Of a DNA stretch of 64,000 nt, positions 19,739 through 27,440 are shown in pieces. Each line of letters begins with the position of its first letter. The stretch's first letter is position 1. Location of the stretch: positions 5,891,001-5,955,000 of the forward strand of contig NZ_CP109017.1 in NCBI RefSeq assembly GCF_036226765.1, in the 5' to 3' direction. This DNA comes from Streptomyces sp. NBC_00670. GTDB taxonomy: Bacteria; Actinomycetota; Actinomycetes; Streptomycetales; Streptomycetaceae. The translations under genes were made by a program, and so were the position numbers. The notes under the pieces are model-generated. The model did no database searches and was not told the DNA's origin. It saw only the letters and a list, made by a program, of their open reading frames with translations.

Positions 19739-21163
19739 CCCACGCTCCGCCGCTACCCCACCGTCGACGCCCTCGCCACCCACGCCGCCACCCTCACCGC
19801 CCGCCACCCCCGCACCGCCCGCCTCCGCCACGCCGGCACCTCCCGCGCCGGTACCCCCCTCTGGCTGCTCTCCGTCGGCCACGGCCCCCGCCACGCCCTC
19901 GTCGTCGCCGGCCCGCACGCCAACGAACCCGTCGGCGGCGCCACCGCCCTCCGCCTCGCCGAACGCCTCCTCACCGGCCCGCCACCCGCGGGCGACGACG
20001 CCGACGTCACCTGGAACTTCCTGCTCTGCCTCGACCCCGACGGCGCCCGCCGCAACGAGGCCTGGCTCTCCGGCCCGTACACCCTCGGCAACTACTTCCG
20101 GAACTTCTTCCGCCCCGGCTTCGCCGAACAGCCCGAATGGCTCCCCGACGGCGCCGACCGCGCCGCCCTCCCCGAGACCCGCACCCTCCTCGCCCTCCAG
20201 GACGAACTGCGCCCCTTCTTCCACTGCTCCCTGCACGGCGTCGACGTCGGCGGCGGCTTCGTCGAGCTCACCCGCGACCTGCCCGGCCTCGACCGGCGCG
20301 TCGCGCACGCCGCCGCCCGCCTCGGCATCCCGCGCGAACTGGGCCCGTACGACACCCTGTACTGGCCCAGCCTCGGCCCCGCCGTCTACCGCATCCCGCC
20401 CCCGCGCCGCGGCGACCTCGCCGCCGCCATCACCGAGGCCGCCGTCGAGTCCACCTGGTACCACCCGCACCGCTACGGCACGGCCACCGCCGTCGTCGAG
20501 GCGCCCATGTGGGGCGTGCCCGCGGTGGCGGACGCCTCCCCGGCCACCGACCCTGAAACGTTTCTGCGCACCGTCGCCCGCACCCTGCGCCACGACACCC
20601 GGCTCCTCGACGGCATCCTCGCCCGGCTCCGCCCCCACCTGGCCGGCGTCCCCGACGCCGACCGGCTGCTCGCCCCGGTGGACGACTATTTACTGGTCAG
20701 CCCTGGCCTGGCCGACTCCTGGGACCCCGATGTGCACGACCCCGCGGCCCGGCCGCTGCCGATGTGCGACACCGCCCATCTGACCGCGCTCGGCATCTCC
20801 GGGCGCCGGGTCGCCCTGCGCACCGCCGGGCTGCTGCACCGGCTCGCGACGGCCGCCGGACCCGCCGCGGCCGGGCTGCTGCCACGGCTCGACTCGCTGA
20901 TCGACGGCTGGTGCGCGGAGTACCGCGACCAGTACGGAGCGCGCTGGATCCCGGTCGCCCGCCAGGTGGAGTACCAGTCGCGCGTCGTCCTCGCCGCCTG
21001 CCGGCTGGCCGCGCGGCGGCCCGCGGAGCGGCCACCGGCGGCCGGGCGCGAGGCGCCGGAGGGCCGGCGGCCGGCCCCGGTGCCGCCGCCCGCGGACGCC
21101 CGGCCCCGAACGGGTGAGCCGGAGTGGGGCGCGGGCGCCGCCGTGCCGATGCACAGGGAATGA
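19736..21163 (+). CDS. M14-family zinc carboxypeptidase, CTG start, TTA codon
   Basis: The 475-residue product has the M14 zinc site: His61 and Glu64 in GPHANEP, His167 in CSLHGVDVG, and a likely catalytic Glu255 in VVEAPMWG. No signal peptide is evident, so it may be cytosolic. The start appears to be CTG 19736 with an ideally placed GGAGG; starting at ATG 20507 would delete all zinc ligands. Codon 319 is TTA (20690-20692), rare in streptomycetes and read by the bldA tRNA, so expression is expected late in development. The stop overlaps the next gene's start as ATGA. The last 60 residues are proline/arginine rich. Confidence 0.82.
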   Translation: MPTLRRYPTVDALATHAATLTARHPRTARLRHAGTSRAGTPLWLLSVGHGPRHALVVAGPHANEPVGGATALRLAERLLTGPPPAGDDADVTWNFLLCLDPDGARRNEAWLSGPYTLGNYFRNFFRPGFAEQPEWLPDGADRAALPETRTLLALQDELRPFFHCSLHGVDVGGGFVELTRDLPGLDRRVAHAAARLGIPRELGPYDTLYWPSLGPAVYRIPPPRRGDLAAAITEAAVESTWYHPHRYGTATAVVEAPMWGVPAVADASPATDPETFLRTVARTLRHDTRLLDGILARLRPHLAGVPDADRLLAPVDDYLLVSPGLADSWDPDVHDPAARPLPMCDTAHLTALGISGRRVALRTAGLLHRLATAAGPAAAGLLPRLDSLIDGWCAEYRDQYGARWIPVARQVEYQSRVVLAACRLAARRPAERPPAAGREAPEGRRPAPVPPPADARPRTGEPEWGAGAAVPMHRE

Positions 21164-21633
21164 CGAGAACGACCACCGCGCTCCACGCCGCCCTGCTCGC
21201 CGCCGTCACCCTGCTGGCCGCGGCCCCCGCCCACGCCGGCACCGCACGGCACGTCCCGGGCAACCACCTTTCTCTGACCCTGACCCGCGGCGACGCCCGC
21301 TCCCACGACACCAGTGGCACCCTCCTGCTGTGCGACCCGCCCCAGGGTCACGCGCACGCCCGCCGCGCCTGTGCCGAACTCGCGGCGGCCGGCGGCGACA
21401 TCGACCGCATCGCGCAGCGGGACACGTACTGCCCGATGGTCTACGCCCCGGTCACGGCGGCGGCCCGGGGGGAGTGGGACGGCCACCGGGTGGCGTACGA
21501 GCGCACGTTCCCCAACCGGTGCGTGCTCGACGCCCGTACGGGCGCGGTCTTCGCGTTCACCGACGAGATCCCCGAACTGCCCGACCGCCCGGTCCCGGGC
21601 CTGCCGCAGGGCCCCGTGCCGGGGCTGCACTGA
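21160..21633 (+). CDS. Subtilisin-inhibitor-like (SSI) secreted protease inhibitor
   Basis: The 157-residue precursor has a signal peptide cleaved probably after AHA (residue 26). The mature part matches the SSI family: four cysteines (58, 71, 91, 121) for two disulfides, the reactive loop CPMVYAP with P1 Met93, and the W106-x-G and YERTFPNRC signatures. A Met P1 favours subtilisin-like proteases. SSI proteins normally end near FAF; here FAF (131-133) is followed by 24 extra residues rich in proline. The ATG overlaps the carboxypeptidase stop, so translation is coupled. Confidence 0.92.
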   Translation: MTRTTTALHAALLAAVTLLAAAPAHAGTARHVPGNHLSLTLTRGDARSHDTSGTLLLCDPPQGHAHARRACAELAAAGGDIDRIAQRDTYCPMVYAPVTAAARGEWDGHRVAYERTFPNRCVLDARTGAVFAFTDEIPELPDRPVPGLPQGPVPGLH

Positions 21634-21691
21634 CGGGAGGGCAGGCCCGAGGGCAGGCCTCACCCACCACTGACCGCGGGCCGCGCCCCGT

Positions 21692-24043
21692 TCACTCGTC
21701 CCCGGTCCGCTCCAGCAGCGCCACCGGCAGCGGCGAGAACAGCTCCGCCACGCGCACCCGGCCCTCGAACCGCCGCTCCGGGGCGAACACGTCGCTCCAG
21801 CGGCCCGGCGGCAGCGGCAGCACCGTCTCCCGCCAGCCGCCCGCCTCCGCGAGCCGCAGCGACAGCCGGGTGACCGCGGTGAGGACCCGCCCGGAGCGCG
21901 TGAACGCCAGGCAGTGCGCCGCGCCCGGCCCCTCCGCCCACAGCGGGGCGTACGTCGCCGACGCGCCGAACAGCTCCGGGCGCCGGGCGCGCAGCCGCAG
22001 CGCGGCCGCGGTGACGGCCTCCTTCGCCGAGGCACCCTCCTGCGGCGCGAACGGCGCCCGGTTGTCCGGGTCGACCAGCGCCCGGTACTCGCCCTCGGTG
22101 CCCTGGTAGACGTCCGGCACGCCCGGCATCGTCAGGTGGGTCAGGGCGGCGCCCAGGACGTTGGCCCGGATGTGCGGGGCGAGCTCGGCACGGAACTCCG
22201 TCACGTGCCGCCCGGCGGCCCCGCACGGGCCCTCGGCCACGAAGGCGGCGACCTTCTCCTCGTACCCGGCGTCCTGCTCGGTCCAGGAGGTGCGCAGTTT
22301 TGCCTCCCGCACGTGCTTGAGCAGCGCGTCCCGCAGCCGGTCCGCGTCCGGGAGGCCCAGCCCCAGCAGGGTCTGCCAGGCGGCCCAGGCCAGGGCGCCG
22401 TCGGGCGCCTCGGGGCCGGCCGCGGCCGCCTCGGCCAGTACCCCGGCCCAGCGCTCGGGGCACTCGGTGAGCACGGCGATCGCCGCCCGGACGTCGGCGC
22501 TGCGCTTGGTGTCGTGCGTCGACAGCACGGTCCCGGTCAGCGGCCAGTCGCTCTGCAGGCGGGTGCAGTACGCGTGGAAGTCGCCGGGGGAGAGGCCGGG
22601 CGCGCCCGGGTCGCCGCCCACCTCGTTGGCCGACAGCAGCGGCACGTACCGGTAGAACGCGGTGTCCTCCACCGACTTGGCGCGCAGCGCGGAGGCGGTC
22701 TGCGCGAACCGGGTGCGGAACTCCTCGTGCCCGGGTCCGTCCCCGGCCCGCCCCAGCGCCAGGTCCCGCACGACGCTCACCGCGTGCGCCTCCTCCGCCA
22801 CCCGGAAGGCGGTACGGGCCTCGGCGGCGGCCTCCTCGGTCAGGACCGCCTCGGCGTCGGTGGAGTCGTAGGGCCGGTAGACCTCCATGCGGACCAGCAG
22901 CTCGCGCAGCGCGGTGCGCAGCGCCCAGGGGGCGTGGTCGCGCAGCGCGGGGTCCGCCGCGCCGGCGCAGACGTGCGCCGCCACCCGGGTGAGCCGGTCC
23001 ACCTCGGTGGCCAGCTCGTGGTCGACGGTCTCGTACGCCGCCCGGCGCGCGGTGGCCGCCCAGTCGCCCCCGGCGTCCGGCTCAGGGGCGGCGAAGGCGC
23101 GGTAGCGCTCCAGCAGTTCCCGGGCGCCCTCGGGGTCGGTGAGGACGCCGTCGATCCGGCGCAGGGCGTCGTAGCCGGTGGTGCCGGCCACCGGCCAGGC
23201 GGGGGACAGCACCTCGCGGTCGGCGAGGATCTTCTCGACGACGGTCCACCGGCCGCCGGTCGCCTCGTCCAGTTGCCGCAGGTAAGCGTCGGGGTCGGCG
23301 AGGCCGTCCGGGTGGTCCACCCGCAGGCCGTCGATCACGCCCTCGTCGAGCAGCCGCAGGATCGTCCCGTGCGTGGCCCGGAAGACCTCCGGGTCCTCCA
23401 CGCGGACGCCGATGAGGTCCGAGATGCTGAAGAACCTCCGGTAGTTCAGCTCCGTGCGGGCCAGCCGCCACCAGGCGGGGCGGTACCACTGGGCGTCGAT
23501 CAGCCGCGGCAGCGGCAGTCCGGCGGTGCCCTCGCGGAGCGGGAAGACGTGGTCGTAGTAGCGCAGGACGTCGCCGTCGACGGTGAGGTGGTCGATCTCG
23601 GCGCCGAGCGGATGGCCGAGGACGGGGAGCAGGAGCTGTCCGCCCTGCGCGTCCCAGTCGATGTCGAACCAGCGTGCGTACGGCGACTTCGGGCCCTCGC
23701 GCAGGACCTCCCACAGGGGGCGGTTGTGGCGCGGGGACATCGCCATGTGGTTGGGGACGATGTCCACGATCAGGCCGAGGCCGTGCTCGCGTGCCGTCGC
23801 GGAGAGGGCGCGCAGGGCCGGCTCGCCGCCGAGTTCCTCCCGGATGCGGGAGTGGTCGACGACGTCGTAGCCGTGGAGGGAGCCGGGGGTGGCCTCCAGG
23901 ACGGGGGAGAGGTGGAGGTGGGAGACGCCGAGCGGGGCGAGGTAGGGGATGGTTGCCTCGGCTGCGGCGAACGGGAAACCGGGCTGCAGTTGCAGGCGGT
24001 AGGTGGCCGTGGGCGGCGGTGAGGCGGGGTGCTCAGGTGTCAT
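21692..24043 (-). CDS. treY: Malto-oligosyltrehalose synthase
   Basis: TreY (783 residues) rearranges the reducing end of maltodextrin into a trehalosyl unit for TreZ. It has the GH13 signatures GLIVDIVPNHMA, DGLRVDHPDGLADP (nucleophile Asp), TVVEKIL (acid Glu) and STHDTKRSADVRA (third Asp), with the TYRLQLQPGF opening typical of the family. ATG 24043 is the first start in this frame with conserved sequence close behind. It lies 153 bases downstream of glgX on the same strand, with a repeat element between them. Confidence 0.96.
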   Translation of the reverse strand: MTPEHPASPPPTATYRLQLQPGFPFAAAEATIPYLAPLGVSHLHLSPVLEATPGSLHGYDVVDHSRIREELGGEPALRALSATAREHGLGLIVDIVPNHMAMSPRHNRPLWEVLREGPKSPYARWFDIDWDAQGGQLLLPVLGHPLGAEIDHLTVDGDVLRYYDHVFPLREGTAGLPLPRLIDAQWYRPAWWRLARTELNYRRFFSISDLIGVRVEDPEVFRATHGTILRLLDEGVIDGLRVDHPDGLADPDAYLRQLDEATGGRWTVVEKILADREVLSPAWPVAGTTGYDALRRIDGVLTDPEGARELLERYRAFAAPEPDAGGDWAATARRAAYETVDHELATEVDRLTRVAAHVCAGAADPALRDHAPWALRTALRELLVRMEVYRPYDSTDAEAVLTEEAAAEARTAFRVAEEAHAVSVVRDLALGRAGDGPGHEEFRTRFAQTASALRAKSVEDTAFYRYVPLLSANEVGGDPGAPGLSPGDFHAYCTRLQSDWPLTGTVLSTHDTKRSADVRAAIAVLTECPERWAGVLAEAAAAGPEAPDGALAWAAWQTLLGLGLPDADRLRDALLKHVREAKLRTSWTEQDAGYEEKVAAFVAEGPCGAAGRHVTEFRAELAPHIRANVLGAALTHLTMPGVPDVYQGTEGEYRALVDPDNRAPFAPQEGASAKEAVTAAALRLRARRPELFGASATYAPLWAEGPGAAHCLAFTRSGRVLTAVTRLSLRLAEAGGWRETVLPLPPGRWSDVFAPERRFEGRVRVAELFSPLPVALLERTGDE

Positions 24044-24105
24044 GGGGTCGTACGTACCCGCGATGCGGGGTTTTGTGTCTGCGGCGAGTGGGTGGGGCGG
24101 CTCCA

Positions 24106-24200
24106 GCTTCTTTCGCCCCCGCCGCCCCTACCCTTCCCGTCCCCGGGGGCTGCGCCCCCGGACCCCCCTAAAAGATTGCGCAGTTCCCCGCGCCCCTTAT
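24106..24200. repeat. Composite 3' repeat, copy 6
   Basis: Read on the minus strand downstream of glgX: AAGGGGCGCGGGGAACTGCGC (overlapping the glgX stop region), then CTTTTAGGGGGGTCC with a GGGGGCGCAGCCCCC hairpin (about 24146-24170), then a four-run G tract (24125-24144). It has the order and orientation relative to the preceding gene seen in the other full copies, but here only one arm of the big palindrome remains. Confidence 0.8.
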
Positions 24201-26317
24201 GGGGCCCGGTGCAGGACCGTCATGCTGCGGTCCGTGAGGGTGAGGTGGTCGCCCTTTTTGAGTTTCTGGCCTTCTCCTGTGCGGACGCCCTCGGGGCGGG
24301 ACGTGTCCACCACCACCTGCCATTCGCCGCCCTGGCCCACCGGGACCTCGAAGTCCAGGGGCTCGTGGTACGCGTTGAACATCAGCAGGAACGAGTCGTC
24401 CTGGATGCGTTCGCCGCGGGGGCCCGGTTCGGAGATGGCGTCGCCGTTGAGGAACACGGTCAGGGCGCTGGCCTGGGCGGAGTCCCAGTCCTGCTGGGTC
24501 ATCTCGTTGCCCTCGGGGGTGAACCAGGCGATGTCCGAGAGCTCGTCGTGGGTGCCCTCCACGGGGCGGCCGTGGAAGAAGCGGCGGCGGCGCAGGACGG
24601 GGTGGTCGCGGCGCAGCCAGACCATCGCGCGGGTGAACTCCAGCAGGTCGTTGTTCTCGCCGGGTTCCGGCCAGTCCACCCAGGACAGCTCGTTGTCCTG
24701 GCAGTACGCGTTGTTGTTGCCGTTCTGCGTGCGGGCCAGCTCGTCGCCGTGGCTGAGCATGGGCACGCCCTGGGAGAGCATCAGCGTGGCGATGAAGTTC
24801 CGCATCTGCCGGCCGCGCAGGGCCAGGATGTCCGGGTCGTCGGTGTCGCCCTCGGCGCCGCAGTTCCAGGAGCGGTTGTGGCTCTCGCCGTCCCGGTTGT
24901 CCTCGCCGTTGGCGTCGTTGTGCTTGTCGTTGTACGCGACCAGGTCGTGCAGGGTGAAGCCGTCGTGGCAGGTGACGAAGTTGATCGAGGCCAGCGGGCG
25001 GCGGCCGTCGTCCTGGTAGAGGTCGGAGGAGCCGGTGAGCCGGGAGGCGAACTCGGCGAGCGCCCGCGGCTCGCCCCGCCACAGGTCGCGCACGGTGTCC
25101 CGGTACTTGCCGTTCCACTCCGTCCACAGCGGCGGGAAGTTGCCCACCTGGTAGCCGCCCTCGCCGACGTCCCAGGGCTCGGCGATCAGCTTCACCTGGG
25201 AGACGACCGGGTCCTGCTGGACCAGGTCGAAGAAGGACGACAGCCGGTCGACCTCGTGGAACTGCCGGGCCAGCGTCGCGGCGAGGTCGAAGCGGAAGCC
25301 GTCGACGTGCATGTCGGTGACCCAGTAGCGCAGCGAGTCCATGATCAGCTGCAGGACGTGCGGGGACCGCATGAGCAGCGAGTTCCCGGTGCCGGTGGTG
25401 TCCATGTAGTACTGCGGGTCGTCGGTGAGGCGGTAGTACGAGGGGTTGTCGATGCCCTTGAAGGAGAGCGTCGGCCCCAGGTGGTTGCCCTCGGCGGTGT
25501 GGTTGTAGACGACGTCGAGGATGACCTCGATGCCGGCCTCGTGCAGCGCCCGGACGGCCGACTTGAACTCCAGCACCTGCTGGCCGCGGTCGCCCCAGGA
25601 GGCGTAGGCGTTGTGCGGGGCGAAGAAGCCGATGGTGTTGTAGCCCCAGTAGTTGTTGAGGCCCATGTCGACCAGACGGTGGTCGTTGACGAACTGGTGT
25701 ACGGGCATCAGCTCCAGCGCCGTGACACCCAGTTCCGTCAGGTGTTCGATGATCGCCGGGTGGGCGAGCGCCGCGTAGGTGCCGCGCAGCTCCTCCGGCA
25801 GCTCCGGGTGGCGCATGGTCAGGCCCTTGACGTGGGCCTCGTAGATCACCGTGCCGTGGTAGCCGTGCCGGGGCGGGCGGTCGTCGCCCCAGTCGAAGTA
25901 GGGGTTGACCACGACCGAGGTCATGGTGTGCGGGGCCGAGTCGAGGTCGTTGCGCCGGCCGGGCTCGTCGAAGTGGTAGCCGTACACCTCCTCCCCCCAG
26001 TCGACCGCCCCGCTGATCGCACGCGCGTACGGGTCGAGGAGCAGCTTCGCCGAGTTGCAGCGCAGGCCGCGCTCGGGGGCGTAGGGGCCGTGCACGCGGT
26101 AGCCGTACCGCTGCCCCGGCATGACGCCCGGCAGATAGGCGTGGCGCACGAACGCGTCGGTCTCGCGCATCTCCACGGCCGTCTCGGAGCCGTCGTCGTG
26201 CAGCAGACACAGCTCGATCCGTTGGGCGGCCTCCGAGAAGACCGCGAAGTTGGTGCCGGCGCCGTCGTACGTGGCGCCCAGGGGATATGCCTCTCCGGGC
26301 CAGACCTGCATGGACAC
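24197..26317 (-). CDS. glgX: Glycogen debranching protein GlgX
   Basis: The 706-residue protein is an isoamylase-type GH13 enzyme that removes branches from glycogen. An N-terminal CBM48 domain (about residues 10-110, GTNFAVFSEAAQRIELCL) is followed by the barrel with EVILDVVYNHTAEG, DGFRFDLAATLAR (nucleophile Asp), LIAEPWDVGEGGYQVG (acid Glu) and NFVTCHDGFTLHD (third Asp). In this neighbourhood it feeds linear maltodextrins to TreY/TreZ. ATG 26317 gives MSMQVWPGEAYPLGAT, the usual GlgX beginning. Confidence 0.96.
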   Translation of the reverse strand: MSMQVWPGEAYPLGATYDGAGTNFAVFSEAAQRIELCLLHDDGSETAVEMRETDAFVRHAYLPGVMPGQRYGYRVHGPYAPERGLRCNSAKLLLDPYARAISGAVDWGEEVYGYHFDEPGRRNDLDSAPHTMTSVVVNPYFDWGDDRPPRHGYHGTVIYEAHVKGLTMRHPELPEELRGTYAALAHPAIIEHLTELGVTALELMPVHQFVNDHRLVDMGLNNYWGYNTIGFFAPHNAYASWGDRGQQVLEFKSAVRALHEAGIEVILDVVYNHTAEGNHLGPTLSFKGIDNPSYYRLTDDPQYYMDTTGTGNSLLMRSPHVLQLIMDSLRYWVTDMHVDGFRFDLAATLARQFHEVDRLSSFFDLVQQDPVVSQVKLIAEPWDVGEGGYQVGNFPPLWTEWNGKYRDTVRDLWRGEPRALAEFASRLTGSSDLYQDDGRRPLASINFVTCHDGFTLHDLVAYNDKHNDANGEDNRDGESHNRSWNCGAEGDTDDPDILALRGRQMRNFIATLMLSQGVPMLSHGDELARTQNGNNNAYCQDNELSWVDWPEPGENNDLLEFTRAMVWLRRDHPVLRRRRFFHGRPVEGTHDELSDIAWFTPEGNEMTQQDWDSAQASALTVFLNGDAISEPGPRGERIQDDSFLLMFNAYHEPLDFEVPVGQGGEWQVVVDTSRPEGVRTGEGQKLKKGDHLTLTDRSMTVLHRAP

Positions 26318-26514
26318 GCTCTTCCAGTAGTTCCGGGCCCAGGCCGAGCGGACCTAGGGCGTCGACACGTCGAGTTTCCCCGAAAAGGGGGGAACCACCC
26401 ATGACTTACGCGCCTCTTACCCGGCGACCAGTGCGTACGCCGCCTATGGAGTACGCCGAACCAGTGGGGAATCAGAACTGTCTTCCCGGGCGATCCGGGG
26501 GAGCAGGGGGAAAT

Positions 26515-27336
26515 GTGCGCAGGAAAGTGCACCGCCATCTGGGGAAGGTGGTGGCGGGCGCGGCCATCGCCGTGGCGGGAACGGCGGCGATGCTGGCCGT
26601 CACACTGCCCGGCTCGGCGGGAGCGTCCGGCAACGGGAACGGGAACGGGGAGGGCGGGGCGAGCGGCTCGGCGGCCCGGGCGGGGGCGGCCGGCGACGCG
26701 GCCGCCGTACCGCCCGGCGTCGTCGAGGACGCGCCCGCCGTGGGGAAGAAGGGCGTCGGCAGCGACCCGCTGACCGACGACGAGACCGCCGAGGTGGTGC
26801 GGATCGCGAGCAACCCGCAGTCGCTCGCCCGCACCCAGAACGTCGAGGGCGACCGCGGCCCGGAGCGGCTGAGCGTGCAGCTCGCCGAGCCGGACGAGAA
26901 CGAGCTGGACTCCACGAGCGCGCCGCGCCGCGCGGACGTCACGTACTACGACTACAAGAACGACACGCTCGTCACCCGGACCGTCAACCTCGACAGCGGC
27001 AAGGTCGAGTCGACCGGCACCCAGCACGGCGTCCAGCCGCCGCTCAGCCACGACGAGACGGTGGAGGCGGCCAGGCTGCTGATCGCCGACCCGCTCGGTG
27101 CCGGGCTCAAGGCCGACTACAAGGACGCCACCGGCAAAAAGTTGACCTCGCCCGACCAGCTCAGGCTGGACAGCATGGTCTACCGCGCCACGCCGGGCGT
27201 CCGGCCGGCCGCGCTCGACAAGTGCGGCGAGCACCGCTGCGTGCGGCTCTTCCCGAAGGTGAAGAACGGCCCGTGGATCGACAGCCGCGCTCTGATCATC
27301 GACCTCAGCACCCGCAAGGTCGCCAAGCTGCAGTGA
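26515..27336 (+). CDS. Exported N2/N3-like half of a copper amine oxidase
   Basis: The 273-residue protein starts with RRKVHRHLGK and a hydrophobic segment ending near GSAGASG, a signal peptide or anchor. The rest resembles the non-catalytic N2 and N3 domains of copper amine oxidases: DPLTDDETAEVV, LSVQLAEPDENEL, RADVTYYD, VNLDSGKVESTGT and the hallmark GVQPPLSHDE. The catalytic domain is in the next gene, with its own signal peptide, so the enzyme appears split into two secreted chains. GTG 26515 is chosen for the AGGGGG four bases upstream; an in-frame ATG at 26401 would put 38 residues before the signal. Confidence 0.78.
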   Translation: MRRKVHRHLGKVVAGAAIAVAGTAAMLAVTLPGSAGASGNGNGNGEGGASGSAARAGAAGDAAAVPPGVVEDAPAVGKKGVGSDPLTDDETAEVVRIASNPQSLARTQNVEGDRGPERLSVQLAEPDENELDSTSAPRRADVTYYDYKNDTLVTRTVNLDSGKVESTGTQHGVQPPLSHDETVEAARLLIADPLGAGLKADYKDATGKKLTSPDQLRLDSMVYRATPGVRPAALDKCGEHRCVRLFPKVKNGPWIDSRALIIDLSTRKVAKLQ

Positions 27337-27440
27337 CCGGGGTGGCCGGTCCGCACCGACCAAGCGGCCGGTCCGCACCCGTCTCCGTATCTCTTCTCTC
27401 TTCCCCAGCTTCTCTGCTGATGGCAAGGAGTCATCTCGTC

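Noticed and set aside
20507-21163. Carboxypeptidase beginning at ATG 20507
   Set aside because: It would lack His61, Glu64, His167 and Glu255. The frame is conserved upstream and has a perfect ribosome site before CTG 19736.
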